DNA from: Pseudophaeobacter sp. EL27
Lineage (GTDB): Bacteria > Pseudomonadota > Alphaproteobacteria > Rhodobacterales > Rhodobacteraceae
Length of the DNA: 64,000 nt
Direction of reading: 5' to 3'
Assembly: GCF_900313025.1 (NCBI RefSeq)
Contig: NZ_OMPQ01000011.1
Location: 62,001 to 126,000, forward strand
Positions 26,029-35,254 of the stretch are shown here, in pieces. Every line of letters starts with the position of its first letter. Positions within the stretch are counted from its first letter, which is position 1. Made by a program: the position numbers and the translations under genes. The notes under the pieces are model-generated. The model was not told the DNA's origin, ran no database searches, and saw nothing but the letters and a program-made list of their open reading frames with translations.

Positions 26029-28145
26029 GAATTTTCCTTTTTGGCATCGAAATGCTCTGCAAGTGTCACGCCAGAAGACACTAATTCTGTCAACAAACGC
26101 GCAGGCGTGAACCACATTTCACCGTAGGCACCAAGTGACTGTCGATAATGGTTCATTCGGTTCAGAACATGGGCCAACCCGATTTCATCGGCATAATGCA
26201 TCGGACCTCCACGCCAATTTGGGAAGCCATAGCCATTGGCCCAAATTAGATCACAATCACCGGGGCGCGTTGCGATGCCTTTTTCCAAGATCAAAAAACC
26301 CTCGTTGATCAGAGGATACAGGCACCGTTCAAGGATTTCCTGGTCGTTGATATCCCGGCGGGCCACGCCATGTTCTTCTGCAAGTGCGGCGCTTATTTGC
26401 GTGATCTCGGGGTCTTCGGCCCGTGTGCGGCCCTCATAGAGGTAACTTCCACGTCCGGTTTTCTGACCCAACCGGCCCAATTCAAACAACCTGTCCTGAA
26501 CCGCCTGATATGCCGGGTCATGGGCAATTTCATCTCGCCGTTCCTGACGCACGCGTGCGCCCACATCGACTCCAGCCAGATCTGCCATCGCGTGAATGCC
26601 CATGGCCATGCCAAAATTCTCGAGGACATCATCCACCTGTTTGGGGGTCGCCCCCTCCAGAAGCAGACGCGAGCCTTCGCGGAAATACGGCTCCAGCATC
26701 CGGTTTCCAACAAACCCGTAGCACACGCCCACCGTGACAGGGAGCTTTCGGATCTTCTTGGCGGTTTTGATGGCCGTCGCAATGACGTCAGCTGCAGTTT
26801 TGGCGCCACGCACCACCTCCAGCAACCGCATGATGTTTGCAGGGCTGAAGAAATGAAGACCAATCACATCTTCCGGACGAGACGTGACTGCGGCGATTTC
26901 ATCAATGTCCAATGTCGATGTGTTCGAGGCCAGTATGGCACCTTGTTTTGCATGTCGGTCCAAGTTTTCGAAAATCTGACGTTTGACATCCATGTTTTCA
27001 AACGCCGCCTCGATGATCAGATCGGCATCGCTCAGGTCTGCATAGTTAAGCGCCCCTGAGGCGTTAGACGAGAAGATCTGAGCGCGATCAGCACTCAGCC
27101 GTCCCTTGTCGACAGCACGTTGAAAATGCTGAGATATTTGATCCAACCCCTGATCCAGAGCGCCTTGTGTGGTTTCCAATAACGTGACCGGATACCCGGC
27201 CTGAAGAAAGGCGATGGCAATACCGCGTCCCATTGTTCCGGCCCCAATCACCGCGACCGATGCGATGTCACGTGGCCGGTCCGTGCGGGTAACGCCCGGA
27301 ACCTTGGTGCATTCGCGCTCAGCAAAGAACAGATGGCGACCCGCACGCGATTGCAGCGTATCCAACAATTCGGCAAAACCTGCTTTTTCTTGCGCCAGCC
27401 CCGCCGTGAGTGGCAATTCGCATGCGGCCTGAATCGAGGTCAGGCATCGCTGTGGAGCAACAAGATTTCGGGTTTTCGCCTCGATCCCGCGGCGGAATTC
27501 CGCAAGAAACCCCTTCGGATCAGGGTGGGTAACCTGCATGTCTGCGCAAATGCGCTTAGGCGCTTCCAGACGGGCGATTTCGGTGGCGAAATCCACAACC
27601 CGTTTATGAAAGTCCTGGTCGTTCTCGAACAGCTTGTCGACCACTCCGCACGACAGGGCAAACTCCCCGCTTACCGGGTCCCCTGACAGGATCATGCGTG
27701 TCGCGGCTTCTAATCCGGCAATCCGTGGCAGTCGTTGGGTGCCCCCAGCGCCGGGCAGCAGGCCCAGCTTGATCTCGGGCAGGCCCATCAGCGCATCTGG
27801 CGTCGCAACACGGTGGTCACAGGCAAGTGCGATTTCTAATGCCCCGCCCATCGCCGGGCCCGCGATAGCCGCGATAACCGGGATCCGACATGCCTCAACC
27901 GTCAGGCACAGGTCAGGCAGATCCGGCTTGTCCCACACGGCCCCTGTACGAAACTCTGCGATGTCGGCTCCTCCGCAAAAAAGCGGCAGGGCCGAGCGCA
28001 GAACGATAGACTGGATTTGGTCATCGGCATCCAACTCTTGAATGGCGGCCGATAGCGCCTTTCGCATTTTCAGGCCAAGGGCATTCACGGGCGGGGCGTT
28101 CAGCTCGATACAAGCGACGCCACCAATGCGTTCAATGAAAATCAT
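26025..28145 (-). CDS. Fused enoyl-CoA hydratase / 3-hydroxyacyl-CoA dehydrogenase
   Basis: The 706-residue product has an N-terminal crotonase domain (about 1-190) with oxyanion-hole and catalytic segments CGGADIAEF, AMGGALEIALACD and LPEIKLGLLPGAGGTQRLPR, in which both catalytic glutamates are present. A 3-hydroxyacyl-CoA dehydrogenase follows: NAD-binding VIGAGTMGRGIAIAF (about 295), catalytic HFFSPANIMRLLEVV, and two C-terminal dimer domains with GFVGNRML. The fusion resembles FadJ/FadB-type proteins, 706 residues being normal. It lies 11 bp behind the cupin gene and overlaps the thiolase start. It would hydrate an enoyl-CoA and oxidise the 3-hydroxyacyl-CoA. Confidence 0.93.
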   Translation of the reverse strand: MIFIERIGGVACIELNAPPVNALGLKMRKALSAAIQELDADDQIQSIVLRSALPLFCGGADIAEFRTGAVWDKPDLPDLCLTVEACRIPVIAAIAGPAMGGALEIALACDHRVATPDALMGLPEIKLGLLPGAGGTQRLPRIAGLEAATRMILSGDPVSGEFALSCGVVDKLFENDQDFHKRVVDFATEIARLEAPKRICADMQVTHPDPKGFLAEFRRGIEAKTRNLVAPQRCLTSIQAACELPLTAGLAQEKAGFAELLDTLQSRAGRHLFFAERECTKVPGVTRTDRPRDIASVAVIGAGTMGRGIAIAFLQAGYPVTLLETTQGALDQGLDQISQHFQRAVDKGRLSADRAQIFSSNASGALNYADLSDADLIIEAAFENMDVKRQIFENLDRHAKQGAILASNTSTLDIDEIAAVTSRPEDVIGLHFFSPANIMRLLEVVRGAKTAADVIATAIKTAKKIRKLPVTVGVCYGFVGNRMLEPYFREGSRLLLEGATPKQVDDVLENFGMAMGIHAMADLAGVDVGARVRQERRDEIAHDPAYQAVQDRLFELGRLGQKTGRGSYLYEGRTRAEDPEITQISAALAEEHGVARRDINDQEILERCLYPLINEGFLILEKGIATRPGDCDLIWANGYGFPNWRGGPMHYADEIGLAHVLNRMNHYRQSLGAYGEMWFTPARLLTELVSSGVTLAEHFDAKKENS

Positions 28146-28156
28146 GGTTGGAATCC

Positions 28157-28843
28157 TCAGTTAAGCTGTTGGGCAAGATCCTGTTCAATCTCAGCCCAAT
28201 CATCAAAGTGGATCACGTTGCAGCGTGAATTTATGTTCTCAAGCCAGACAAAGACCGAAATAAATGGTTTGTCATAGACACGGGTGGCATGAGGTTCGCC
28301 CGCAGCATTCCAAATCAGCGAACCGGCCGGGTAATCCTGCCAGTCTTGGGTCCCAAATCGCCAACCTGTTTTGTCCGATAGATTTAGATACAGCTCGGGT
28401 GCGTCATGGTTATGGTCCCGGTAAAGAGTGCGCGCGCCAAGCATGAAGATGCCTAAGTTAAAGTCCGGATGGTGATACCCACATGCATCAGGTCCGATGA
28501 GTAAACTGTGCAGGTTGCACTTTTTGTACCCGTCTCCCAGATCAGCGCCGGGAGGGTAGAATTGGGCATTGTCTTCGCGCCAGACCAGGTCATCTTTGGC
28601 AGCCGTCAGGCAATTCGCAATTTCATGTAATTCGGATGCGGAAATTCCTGAAATGGCATCTGTTAGTGTCTTATCATGACGGGTCCCTTGGGGAGGCGTA
28701 TCAATGAGTTGCTCGCCCGTCAGGTCCATTGTTGCCAGCTTTTCCAATGTCAGATCAACGCCGCGCACATCTTCGCGGTGGGCCTCCAAAAATTGGATGA
28801 TCGATTGGATAAGTGCTTGAATACGGGAATTTTTGTCTGTCAT
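28157..28843 (-). CDS. Cupin of the DMSP lyase family
   Basis: The 228-residue product carries a C-terminal cupin domain. Metal-site and catalytic residues are visible: H144 and H146 in RDHNHDAPELYL, E150, Y152, and H185 in AAGEPHATRV. The H-x-H-x3-E-x-Y ... H spacing is the one I recall for the cupin lyase DddK (and close to DddQ and DddL), in which the tyrosine acts as base in cleaving dimethylsulfoniopropionate to acrylate and DMS. The N-terminal half is helical, like the DMSP lyase family (PF16867). The ATG at 28843 overlaps the ligase stop by 4 bp. Unlike typical ddd genes it sits among beta-oxidation genes. It may act on a CoA thioester or another sulfonium or ammonium zwitterion. Confidence 0.75.
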   Translation of the reverse strand: MTDKNSRIQALIQSIIQFLEAHREDVRGVDLTLEKLATMDLTGEQLIDTPPQGTRHDKTLTDAISGISASELHEIANCLTAAKDDLVWREDNAQFYPPGADLGDGYKKCNLHSLLIGPDACGYHHPDFNLGIFMLGARTLYRDHNHDAPELYLNLSDKTGWRFGTQDWQDYPAGSLIWNAAGEPHATRVYDKPFISVFVWLENINSRCNVIHFDDWAEIEQDLAQQLN

Positions 28844-30444
28844 GATAATTTGTCCGAACGTGTTGAAATGTCCTGCCGTATGAGTTTTTTGTCGAGCTTG
28901 CCGACGCTGGTTTTGGGAAGCTGATCCACGAAGATTATGTCGTCTGGAACCGCCCATTTTGACAGTTCACCTACTTCGACGCGCGACTGGATTTCGTCTT
29001 TGACGCTCCTGCGTACGAGATCCGGGTCGGTCTCTTTTGCGATTTGGGCAACCAACACTGGTCTTTCCCCCCACTTTGGATGCGAAAGGCCAATCGCGGC
29101 GACCTCTTCAATACCTGCGCAAGATGATGCGATGTTTTCCAGGGCCAATGAGGATATCCATTCACCTCCGGTTTTGATCACATCCTTGAGACGATCTGTG
29201 ATCTGTAGCGACCCGTTTTCGCGGATGAAACCAACATCGCCTGTGTGCAGATATCCACCCGCCCAAAGATCTTCAGAAGCTTGTTCGACCCCCAGATAAC
29301 CCTGTGTCAACCAAGGCGCTCGGGCCACAACTTCGCCGGTTGTTTCACCGTCATGCGGGACGTCCTGCATATCCGGCGTCACAACCCGAAGGTCGACAAG
29401 CGGACCGGGAAAACCGGTTTGGGCCTGGACTTCGGGATCATCACTGGACAGGTCTGCCACAGTCAAAAACGGACAGGTTTCGGACATCCCATAGGCGGCA
29501 TGCAAGGATATCCCCTCCGCCGCCGCGCGATCCTGCAGACCGCGCGGCAAGGCCGCTCCACCAATGATGACTTTCCATTGGCGCAGATCTGTTTTTACGC
29601 ACAGAGGATCATCGAGCACCATTGACAATATGGTTGGAACGCAATGGGAAAATGTGACACCTTCGGAGGCAATCAACTGCAAAATTGTGTCAGGCGTGTA
29701 GCGCCCCGGATAAACCTGACGTAGCCCCAGCATCGTTGCCGCATATGGAAACCCCCATCCATGAACATGGAACAGGGGCGTCAGGGGCATGTAAACGTCG
29801 CCGCGATGAAACCCGGCATTCCCTGAGAATGAGCCAAACCCAGAGGTCAGACCCAGTGTATGAAGCACCAGTTGACGGTGTGTGTAACTTACGCCCTTGG
29901 GATTGCCCGTGGTTCCGGTTGTATAGAACAATGTTGCGGTTTGGTTTTCGTCAAAATCTGGAAAGTGAAAGCTGGTTGAGGCACCCCCAATCCAATTTTC
30001 ATATTCCTCACCATCTCCGATCGGAACAATAGTGATGTCGCGGTCAAAGCCTGACCTGATTTCATCAATTAGTGGCATGAAATCCTGATGCACCATAATC
30101 AGGTCCGGCTGGCCGTGATTGATCGTATAAAGGACCTGCGCAGGTGATAAACGGACATTGATGGTGTGCAGGACGGCGCCCATCATTGGCACTGCAAAGA
30201 AGCACTCAAGATAACGGTGTGTGTCCCAATCCATAACTCCGACACGCATTCCCGCACCAATTCCACTGCCCGTTAGGGTGTTGGCAAGCTGTGCGATACG
30301 CTTGTTGAGTTGCGCATAACTCAGTCGTGTATCGGTTCCGCTAACGATTTCCTGGGTAGCAGATACCAGCTTTGATCGGGTCAAAAGCTGTTTGATCAAT
30401 AGCGGGTAATCAGACCCTTTTGGTGTCGGTGATGTGGGAAGCAT
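28840..30444 (-). CDS. AMP-forming acyl-CoA ligase of the element cargo
   Basis: The 534-residue product activates a carboxylic acid with ATP and CoA. ANL-family motifs are visible: the P-loop YTTGTTGNPKGVSYTHRQ (about 174-190), YGMSETCPFLT, GYLHTGDVGFI and the C-terminal catalytic lysine in KTSVGKLDKKLIR. It resembles medium/long-chain ligases and the DmdB-type ligases of DMSP demethylation. It is the first gene of the four-gene cargo operon and is divergent from the LysR gene. The substrate is inferred to be the imported zwitterionic acid. Confidence 0.9.
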   Translation of the reverse strand: MLPTSPTPKGSDYPLLIKQLLTRSKLVSATQEIVSGTDTRLSYAQLNKRIAQLANTLTGSGIGAGMRVGVMDWDTHRYLECFFAVPMMGAVLHTINVRLSPAQVLYTINHGQPDLIMVHQDFMPLIDEIRSGFDRDITIVPIGDGEEYENWIGGASTSFHFPDFDENQTATLFYTTGTTGNPKGVSYTHRQLVLHTLGLTSGFGSFSGNAGFHRGDVYMPLTPLFHVHGWGFPYAATMLGLRQVYPGRYTPDTILQLIASEGVTFSHCVPTILSMVLDDPLCVKTDLRQWKVIIGGAALPRGLQDRAAAEGISLHAAYGMSETCPFLTVADLSSDDPEVQAQTGFPGPLVDLRVVTPDMQDVPHDGETTGEVVARAPWLTQGYLGVEQASEDLWAGGYLHTGDVGFIRENGSLQITDRLKDVIKTGGEWISSLALENIASSCAGIEEVAAIGLSHPKWGERPVLVAQIAKETDPDLVRRSVKDEIQSRVEVGELSKWAVPDDIIFVDQLPKTSVGKLDKKLIRQDISTRSDKLS

Positions 30445-30674
30445 ACAGGCGAAATCCTAACGTTCATTCGCCTACCAAATTGACATTGTACGGTGGGTAG
30501 AAGAACTGAAAGAAATTTTCGGTCGTCAAGGATTTCTAACCAATCAAAGCGCGCTGAAAATTGCATTTTTTCAGCCGAACGATATATGAGACGGTGAAAA
30601 ATCCTGACAGAGTTTCGCCCTACGTCAGCAAACCCCGCTAAGCGATGAACGTATTGGCCCAATGAAAAGGATCA
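30445..30674. promoter_or_regulatory. Divergent promoter region between ligase and LysR genes
   Basis: The 230-bp gap between divergent starts is AT-rich for this genome and is where a LysR-type regulator would bind to control both transcripts. I cannot point to a single T-N11-A palindrome with confidence. Confidence 0.5.
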
Positions 30675-31601
30675 TTGCTATTGCCCCATATCCCCACATT
30701 GGTTTCGCTCCGCGCCTTTGAGGCCGTCGCGCGACACAAGAGCTTTCGCAAAGCCGCTGACGAGATTTGTGTGACGCACGCGGCGGTCAGCCACCAGATT
30801 AAGGCGCTGGAGAAATCAATTGGTGTTCAACTCCTGGAACGCACAAGCCGGTCGGTTGAGCTGACCCCGGCAGGTGAACAGTACTATCCGCCGATCCGCG
30901 AACATATACGTGGAATAATCAAGGCTACACAGCGGCTTCAGGCACCAGAAGAACCGGACGTTTTGCTCGTTCAGTCATATGCCAGTTTCAATACGATGTG
31001 GTTGCAGCCCAGGCTGGCAGATTTCCTCCAAGACAATCCGAACACACGTGTCCGCATTATCTCAACCTTTGAAGACGGTGATTATGATATGCACCGGTTT
31101 GATGTTGGCGTGTTCAATGCGCCACCATTTGACAAGAGGTTTGACTACAGCCCTCTGTTTGAAACTGACATTTACCCAGTTTGTGCGCCCGAAGCTATGT
31201 CCCCATCAAGCACTGGACTATCGCTGGAAGAGTTAAAGAACTTCCTGTTGTTGAGTGTCCCGAGCACTTGGAACGAACCAGATGACTGGGACCGCTGGCT
31301 GGATGCGGCAGGTCTCAGTCGTGAATCCATGAAATTTGGATCGATCTTTGATAATTATCCGTTGGTTCGAGAGGCCGTTCTGAACAATCATGGGATCAGT
31401 GTTGCACGTGCGCCGTTTTGCGCGCGCGACCTTGAAAGAGGGCGTTTGATAAAGCCGTTCGATTTATCAGTGCCGGAGCCGGGGCAGTGGTATCTTGCGA
31501 CCCCAAAAGAAAGAACGCGGAACCCAAAGCACGAGACCTTCGTCGACTGGTTGTTCGAACAAATTGAAGCCGACCCAACCATGCGGTTCTTTCGCGGTTG
31601 A
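30675..31601 (+). CDS. LysR-family regulator (GcvA-like), likely activator of the cargo operon
   Basis: The 308-residue product has an N-terminal winged HTH (LVSLRAFEAVARHKSFRKAADEICVTHAAVSHQIKALE, about 8-45) and a type 2 periplasmic-binding-like effector domain (about 90-300). The pattern resembles the GcvA subgroup. The start is a TTG at 30675 (AAAAGG just before), or a TTG at 30681; no ATG fits. The gene is the only one on the plus strand of the element and separates the catabolic operon from the transport operon, which points to control of either or both by the imported substrate or a pathway intermediate. Confidence 0.88.
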   Translation: MLLPHIPTLVSLRAFEAVARHKSFRKAADEICVTHAAVSHQIKALEKSIGVQLLERTSRSVELTPAGEQYYPPIREHIRGIIKATQRLQAPEEPDVLLVQSYASFNTMWLQPRLADFLQDNPNTRVRIISTFEDGDYDMHRFDVGVFNAPPFDKRFDYSPLFETDIYPVCAPEAMSPSSTGLSLEELKNFLLLSVPSTWNEPDDWDRWLDAAGLSRESMKFGSIFDNYPLVREAVLNNHGISVARAPFCARDLERGRLIKPFDLSVPEPGQWYLATPKERTRNPKHETFVDWLFEQIEADPTMRFFRG

Positions 31602-31617
31602 TTGGATCGGTGCAACG

Positions 31618-32688
31618 TTAACGAATGTCGCCTGAGCGCGAAGCGTTTGCATGGGCCGGAACGAGAGCCTTGACCAGTTCCTTCATGTCCAGAAAACCGA
31701 CAGGGACGCCTTCAGAACACACACGATAGTTCTTTTGTGTGTCACCTTCCGATAGTTCGATAACGCTTTCGAGAGTCGCATTTTGATCGACTTCACCTGC
31801 GATGTGATCGCCATCTTCGCCAGGATGCATGATGGAACGAACACGTAATACTCTTGCCCGGTTGATGTCTCCGACAAAGTCCTCGATGTAGGGATCAGCT
31901 GGATTAAGCAGGATCTCTTGCGGCTCGCCTTGCTGCACCACTGCACCATCTTTCAAGATGACAAGGTGATCCGCCAGTTTCAACGCTTCGTCGAGATCAT
32001 GGGTGATGAACACGATAGTCTTGTGGAGTTCTGTCTGCAGCTCAAGCAGCAGGTTCTGCATATCGGTGCGAATAAGAGGATCAAGCGCCGAAAAAGCTTC
32101 GTCCATGAGCATAATGTCAGAATTGGATGCCAGGGCCCGCGCAATCCCCACACGCTGCTGCATGCCCCCTGATAGCTGATGGGGATAGTGTCCTTCAAAA
32201 CCGGCCAGCCCGACACGATCCAGCCATTTTGCCGCTTCTGCTTCACGCTCGGAGGTGCTTTCGCCGCGCACCTCGAGCGCCATGGCAGCGTTTTGCAGAA
32301 CCGTTCTGTGCGGGAACAGCGCAAATTTCTGAAAGACCATCGACATTTTGGTTTGCCGAAACTGCAACAACTCAGCCGAGGACAAGGTCAGGATATTTTG
32401 GCCGTCGATTTCTATTTCACCCGCCGTAGGTTCGATCAACCTGTTCACGTGCCGGATCAGGGTCGATTTTCCTGAACCAGACAGCCCCATAACCACGGTT
32501 ATTTCTCCGGCTTTCATATCCACGTTGATGTTCTGCAATCCAAGAACATGACCATGTTTTTGAAGCAGCTCAGCCTTTCCCATTCCTGCCAGAACATGCG
32601 GCAAAACTGTCTGAGGTGTTGCGCCGAATACTTTATACAGACCACGGATGCTAAGTTGTGTTTTGCGCGTCATATTTAGATCTCTCAC
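31618..32688 (-). CDS. ABC transporter ATP-binding protein, betaine/proline type (ProV-like)
   Basis: The 356-residue product is an ATPase of the quaternary-amine uptake group. Walker A GLSGSGKSTLIR, Q-loop VFQKFALFPHRTV, signature LSGGMQQRVGIARAL and Walker B DIMLMDEAFSALDP are intact, and a C-terminal CBS-like segment is present. The N-terminal FGATPQTVLPHVLAGMGKAELLQKHGHVLGL is typical for ProV. Start is the GTG at 32688 that overlaps the ProW stop (GTGA), or the ATG at 32673. Third gene of the transport operon. Confidence 0.92.
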   Translation of the reverse strand: MRDLNMTRKTQLSIRGLYKVFGATPQTVLPHVLAGMGKAELLQKHGHVLGLQNINVDMKAGEITVVMGLSGSGKSTLIRHVNRLIEPTAGEIEIDGQNILTLSSAELLQFRQTKMSMVFQKFALFPHRTVLQNAAMALEVRGESTSEREAEAAKWLDRVGLAGFEGHYPHQLSGGMQQRVGIARALASNSDIMLMDEAFSALDPLIRTDMQNLLLELQTELHKTIVFITHDLDEALKLADHLVILKDGAVVQQGEPQEILLNPADPYIEDFVGDINRARVLRVRSIMHPGEDGDHIAGEVDQNATLESVIELSEGDTQKNYRVCSEGVPVGFLDMKELVKALVPAHANASRSGDIR

Positions 32689-33716
32689 CCGTTTTCATGT
32701 GTGACGTTGATACGGGCAAGCGCCGCTTTGGTTGTGCGGTCAAGAACGACCGCAAGCAAGACTATCCCAAGACCGGCAATCAGGCCGACGCCCAATTCCA
32801 GATTGCGAATACCGCGCAAAACAAGAACCCCAAGGCCTGGTGCGGAAACGAGAGAGGCAATAACAACCATCGCAAGGCTCATCATGATGGTTTGGTTGAC
32901 GCCCGCCATGATATTGGGCAGAGCCAGCGGAATTTCGACACCCAAAAGCTTTTGTCGTGCATTCATCCCATAGGCATTTGCGGCCTCGATGACGTCCTTA
33001 TCAACAAGGCGAATGCCCAAGTCAGTCAATCGAATGACCGGAACAATGGCGTAAACAATGATCGCAATTCCGTAAAGTTTGCTTTCGGTCACCGAAAACA
33101 GGAAAATTAGAGGAATGAGGTACACAAAACTGGGCAAAGTCTGAAGCAGATCAAGCAGTGGAAGCATGACCCGCTGAAGGGGGTTCGACTTTGCCATAAG
33201 AATGCCGATCGGAACCCCCAGAATGACACATAGCCCGGTACAAACGAAGATGATCGACAATGTCTGAATGGCAGCGTCCAAGTGGTCTATGACCCCCAGA
33301 AACAGAAACGCGCAGGCAACAAAAATCGTGACGCCGACCGAGCGCGAGACGTACCAAGTCAACCAAAAAAGTGCCGGGAGCAAGATCCACCAGGGAACCG
33401 CTAGAAAGGCCCAAAGAGCACCATCCAAGGCCCAAGATAATGGCTGTGTCATCGGATCCAAAACGAATTTCATCGCATCTTTTGCCGAAAGGAATACGTC
33501 CTCCAAACCTGATGTCATGTCACGGGTTTGCGGAATTGCGGAACAGGATTCATGAAGATTGTCGAGGGAAGGAAAGGGAATGCCGCTGTTTGTCTCGGCG
33601 TTTGCTTCGCCTCTACTTTTTGCCAGCAGCTGCGCCATGCTCATCGGGCCATCGTTGCCCTCTCCACACCAATTTGTTAGGCCAAGCACGTCGAAAATCT
33701 TATCATAGAACGCCAT
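32685..33716 (-). CDS. ABC transporter permease, betaine/proline type (ProW-like)
   Basis: The 343-residue product has a periplasmic-loop N-terminal part (about 1-80) followed by six or so membrane helices and the BPD permease signature EAANAYGMNARQKLLGVEIPLALPNIMAGVNQTIMMSLAMVV, given here in part. ProW homologues form the channel for glycine betaine, choline, proline betaine, carnitine or DMSP. It overlaps the ATPase gene and lies 67 bp behind the binding-protein gene. Confidence 0.92.
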   Translation of the reverse strand: MAFYDKIFDVLGLTNWCGEGNDGPMSMAQLLAKSRGEANAETNSGIPFPSLDNLHESCSAIPQTRDMTSGLEDVFLSAKDAMKFVLDPMTQPLSWALDGALWAFLAVPWWILLPALFWLTWYVSRSVGVTIFVACAFLFLGVIDHLDAAIQTLSIIFVCTGLCVILGVPIGILMAKSNPLQRVMLPLLDLLQTLPSFVYLIPLIFLFSVTESKLYGIAIIVYAIVPVIRLTDLGIRLVDKDVIEAANAYGMNARQKLLGVEIPLALPNIMAGVNQTIMMSLAMVVIASLVSAPGLGVLVLRGIRNLELGVGLIAGLGIVLLAVVLDRTTKAALARINVTHENG

Positions 33717-33783
33717 CGGTCCCGCTTTCTTTTGTCAGGCTGGGGCATCAGGGGCGCCGCAAAGACGCCCCTGATCAATCAGA

Positions 33784-34755
33784 TCATTGCAACAGTGCAG
33801 CGAGGTTCTTACGTGCCGCATCGTTCAGCCATGAGCCCCAGACATCATTGTAGGTGGTCAGGAAATACACAGCACCTTCCTCGTAAGAGGCTTTGTTGTC
33901 TTCGACCCATGCCAGAGTTTCGCCCATCTGCGCATTGGTGAACGACAGATTGGTCATCAGTTCCGAAATTTCTACGTTGTCGGCCATGAAATCTTTGGAA
34001 AGAACTGTGGTTACGACACTTTGCGGATAGTTACTCAATGCTGGCGTTACACATTCCGCCGTAATGTTGCAGGTGTGTTTTGCTGGATCATGTGGGCCCA
34101 ATTCCACCAATGTCATCGGATATTTTCCAAGAATGGAAGACGGCGCCCAGTAGAAACCAAACCAAGGTTCTTTATCTTCAAAGGCCGTGGCGATTGAGGC
34201 AGCAAGCGTTTCACCCGACCCATGAACAAAATTGTCCAAACCCGCATCGATAAGCCCACTTGCCTTCAGTAGGTTGGTGTTCGCGTTGATAGAGACCCAA
34301 CCTTCGGGGCTGTTGTGAAATCGGTTCCCAACCAGCTCTGGATTTGCAACGATACCTTCGATAGTTGCCAGTTCAGGATGTTCCTCAACCAGATAATTGG
34401 GAACAAAGAACCCTTCCACCCCACCATCTGAAAGAACTTCGTTGACCGGAATGATCTTGCCGGAATCGACCAGCCCCTGATATGCAGGCGCTCCGTTGGT
34501 CCAAATCTCGGTCAAAATATCTGGCTTTCCAGTTTCAGCCACCGACGCCAGCGCAGGGATGCTACTTAGCGGGATAGTGGTGACGTCACACCCGTATCCT
34601 TCCTCCATCAAAAATTTCGACACGGCTGTCACGATTTGGGCCGATCCCCAGTCGCCTTGCATAATGGACACTTCACCGCATTCATTTGCTTGGGCCGCCG
34701 AGGCGGTGATTGCCGCTGCAAACACACACCCAAGACCCGCTGATACTTTGAACAT
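33784..34755 (-). CDS. Periplasmic substrate-binding protein for a quaternary ammonium/sulfonium compound (ProX/OpuAC-like)
   Basis: The 323-residue product begins with a signal peptide (MFKVSAGLGCVFAAAITASAAQA, cleavage after AQA). The mature part has the OpuAC-fold segments VSIMQGDWGSAQIVTAVSKFL, ILTEIWTNGAP and PWFGFYWAPSS. Several tryptophans and tyrosines are placed to form the aromatic cage that holds trimethylammonium or dimethylsulfonio groups in this family. No lipobox is visible, so it is soluble. The ATG at 34755 is preferred over an upstream one because it starts the signal peptide. It is the first gene of the transport operon. Confidence 0.92.
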   Translation of the reverse strand: MFKVSAGLGCVFAAAITASAAQANECGEVSIMQGDWGSAQIVTAVSKFLMEEGYGCDVTTIPLSSIPALASVAETGKPDILTEIWTNGAPAYQGLVDSGKIIPVNEVLSDGGVEGFFVPNYLVEEHPELATIEGIVANPELVGNRFHNSPEGWVSINANTNLLKASGLIDAGLDNFVHGSGETLAASIATAFEDKEPWFGFYWAPSSILGKYPMTLVELGPHDPAKHTCNITAECVTPALSNYPQSVVTTVLSKDFMADNVEISELMTNLSFTNAQMGETLAWVEDNKASYEEGAVYFLTTYNDVWGSWLNDAARKNLAALLQ

Positions 34756-35254
34756 TTCTTTCCTCCCTGTAATCGACGAAACGTGGACGGGGAAACGATC
34801 CAAGCCAGAATTCGCCTTGATTATAGCGATGATTAGTATCGACAAGCATGGGAGCGAAGAACTGAAAAGATTTTTGGATCATGTACAAATGATTACCAAT
34901 TGGGGCGTAGGGGACAAAGGCGAGTTTTGTGATTTTCGTTCCCACAAAGGCTTCCCAAATGTGAATTCTCAGCTGGAAATGCCGATGATTTTCGCCTCAA
35001 TCCAACAATGGCAGGAGGTGTCATCGTACACGAGGAGGTCCGGTTTGCGATAAACGCGAGCCTTCCACCGTACTGCAACACAAGTTAATTGGGACTCAAA
35101 CGGCCCTCTAATGCAACGCAGCATCTTGTGCTATGATGGACATTCGAAGGTCTGCATAGCCTCATCCATCCAAGAAGTTCGCACTTGCGGCGAACTTCCG
35201 CTTTCCACCCAACTTCAAAACGATGTTGAGCTTCCGAACAGTTTTGGCGAGTTG
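34756..35254. other. Gene-free region between importer and the HTH/membrane-protein pair
   Basis: About 500 bp with no credible gene. It holds the promoter of the transport operon near its left part. A TTTTGGCGAGTT 12-mer at 35242-35253 repeats one found at 24292-24302 outside the element, and CTTGCGGCGAACTTCCGC-like sequence resembles intergenic debris. No tRNA, hairpin terminator or attachment site is clear. Confidence 0.5.
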
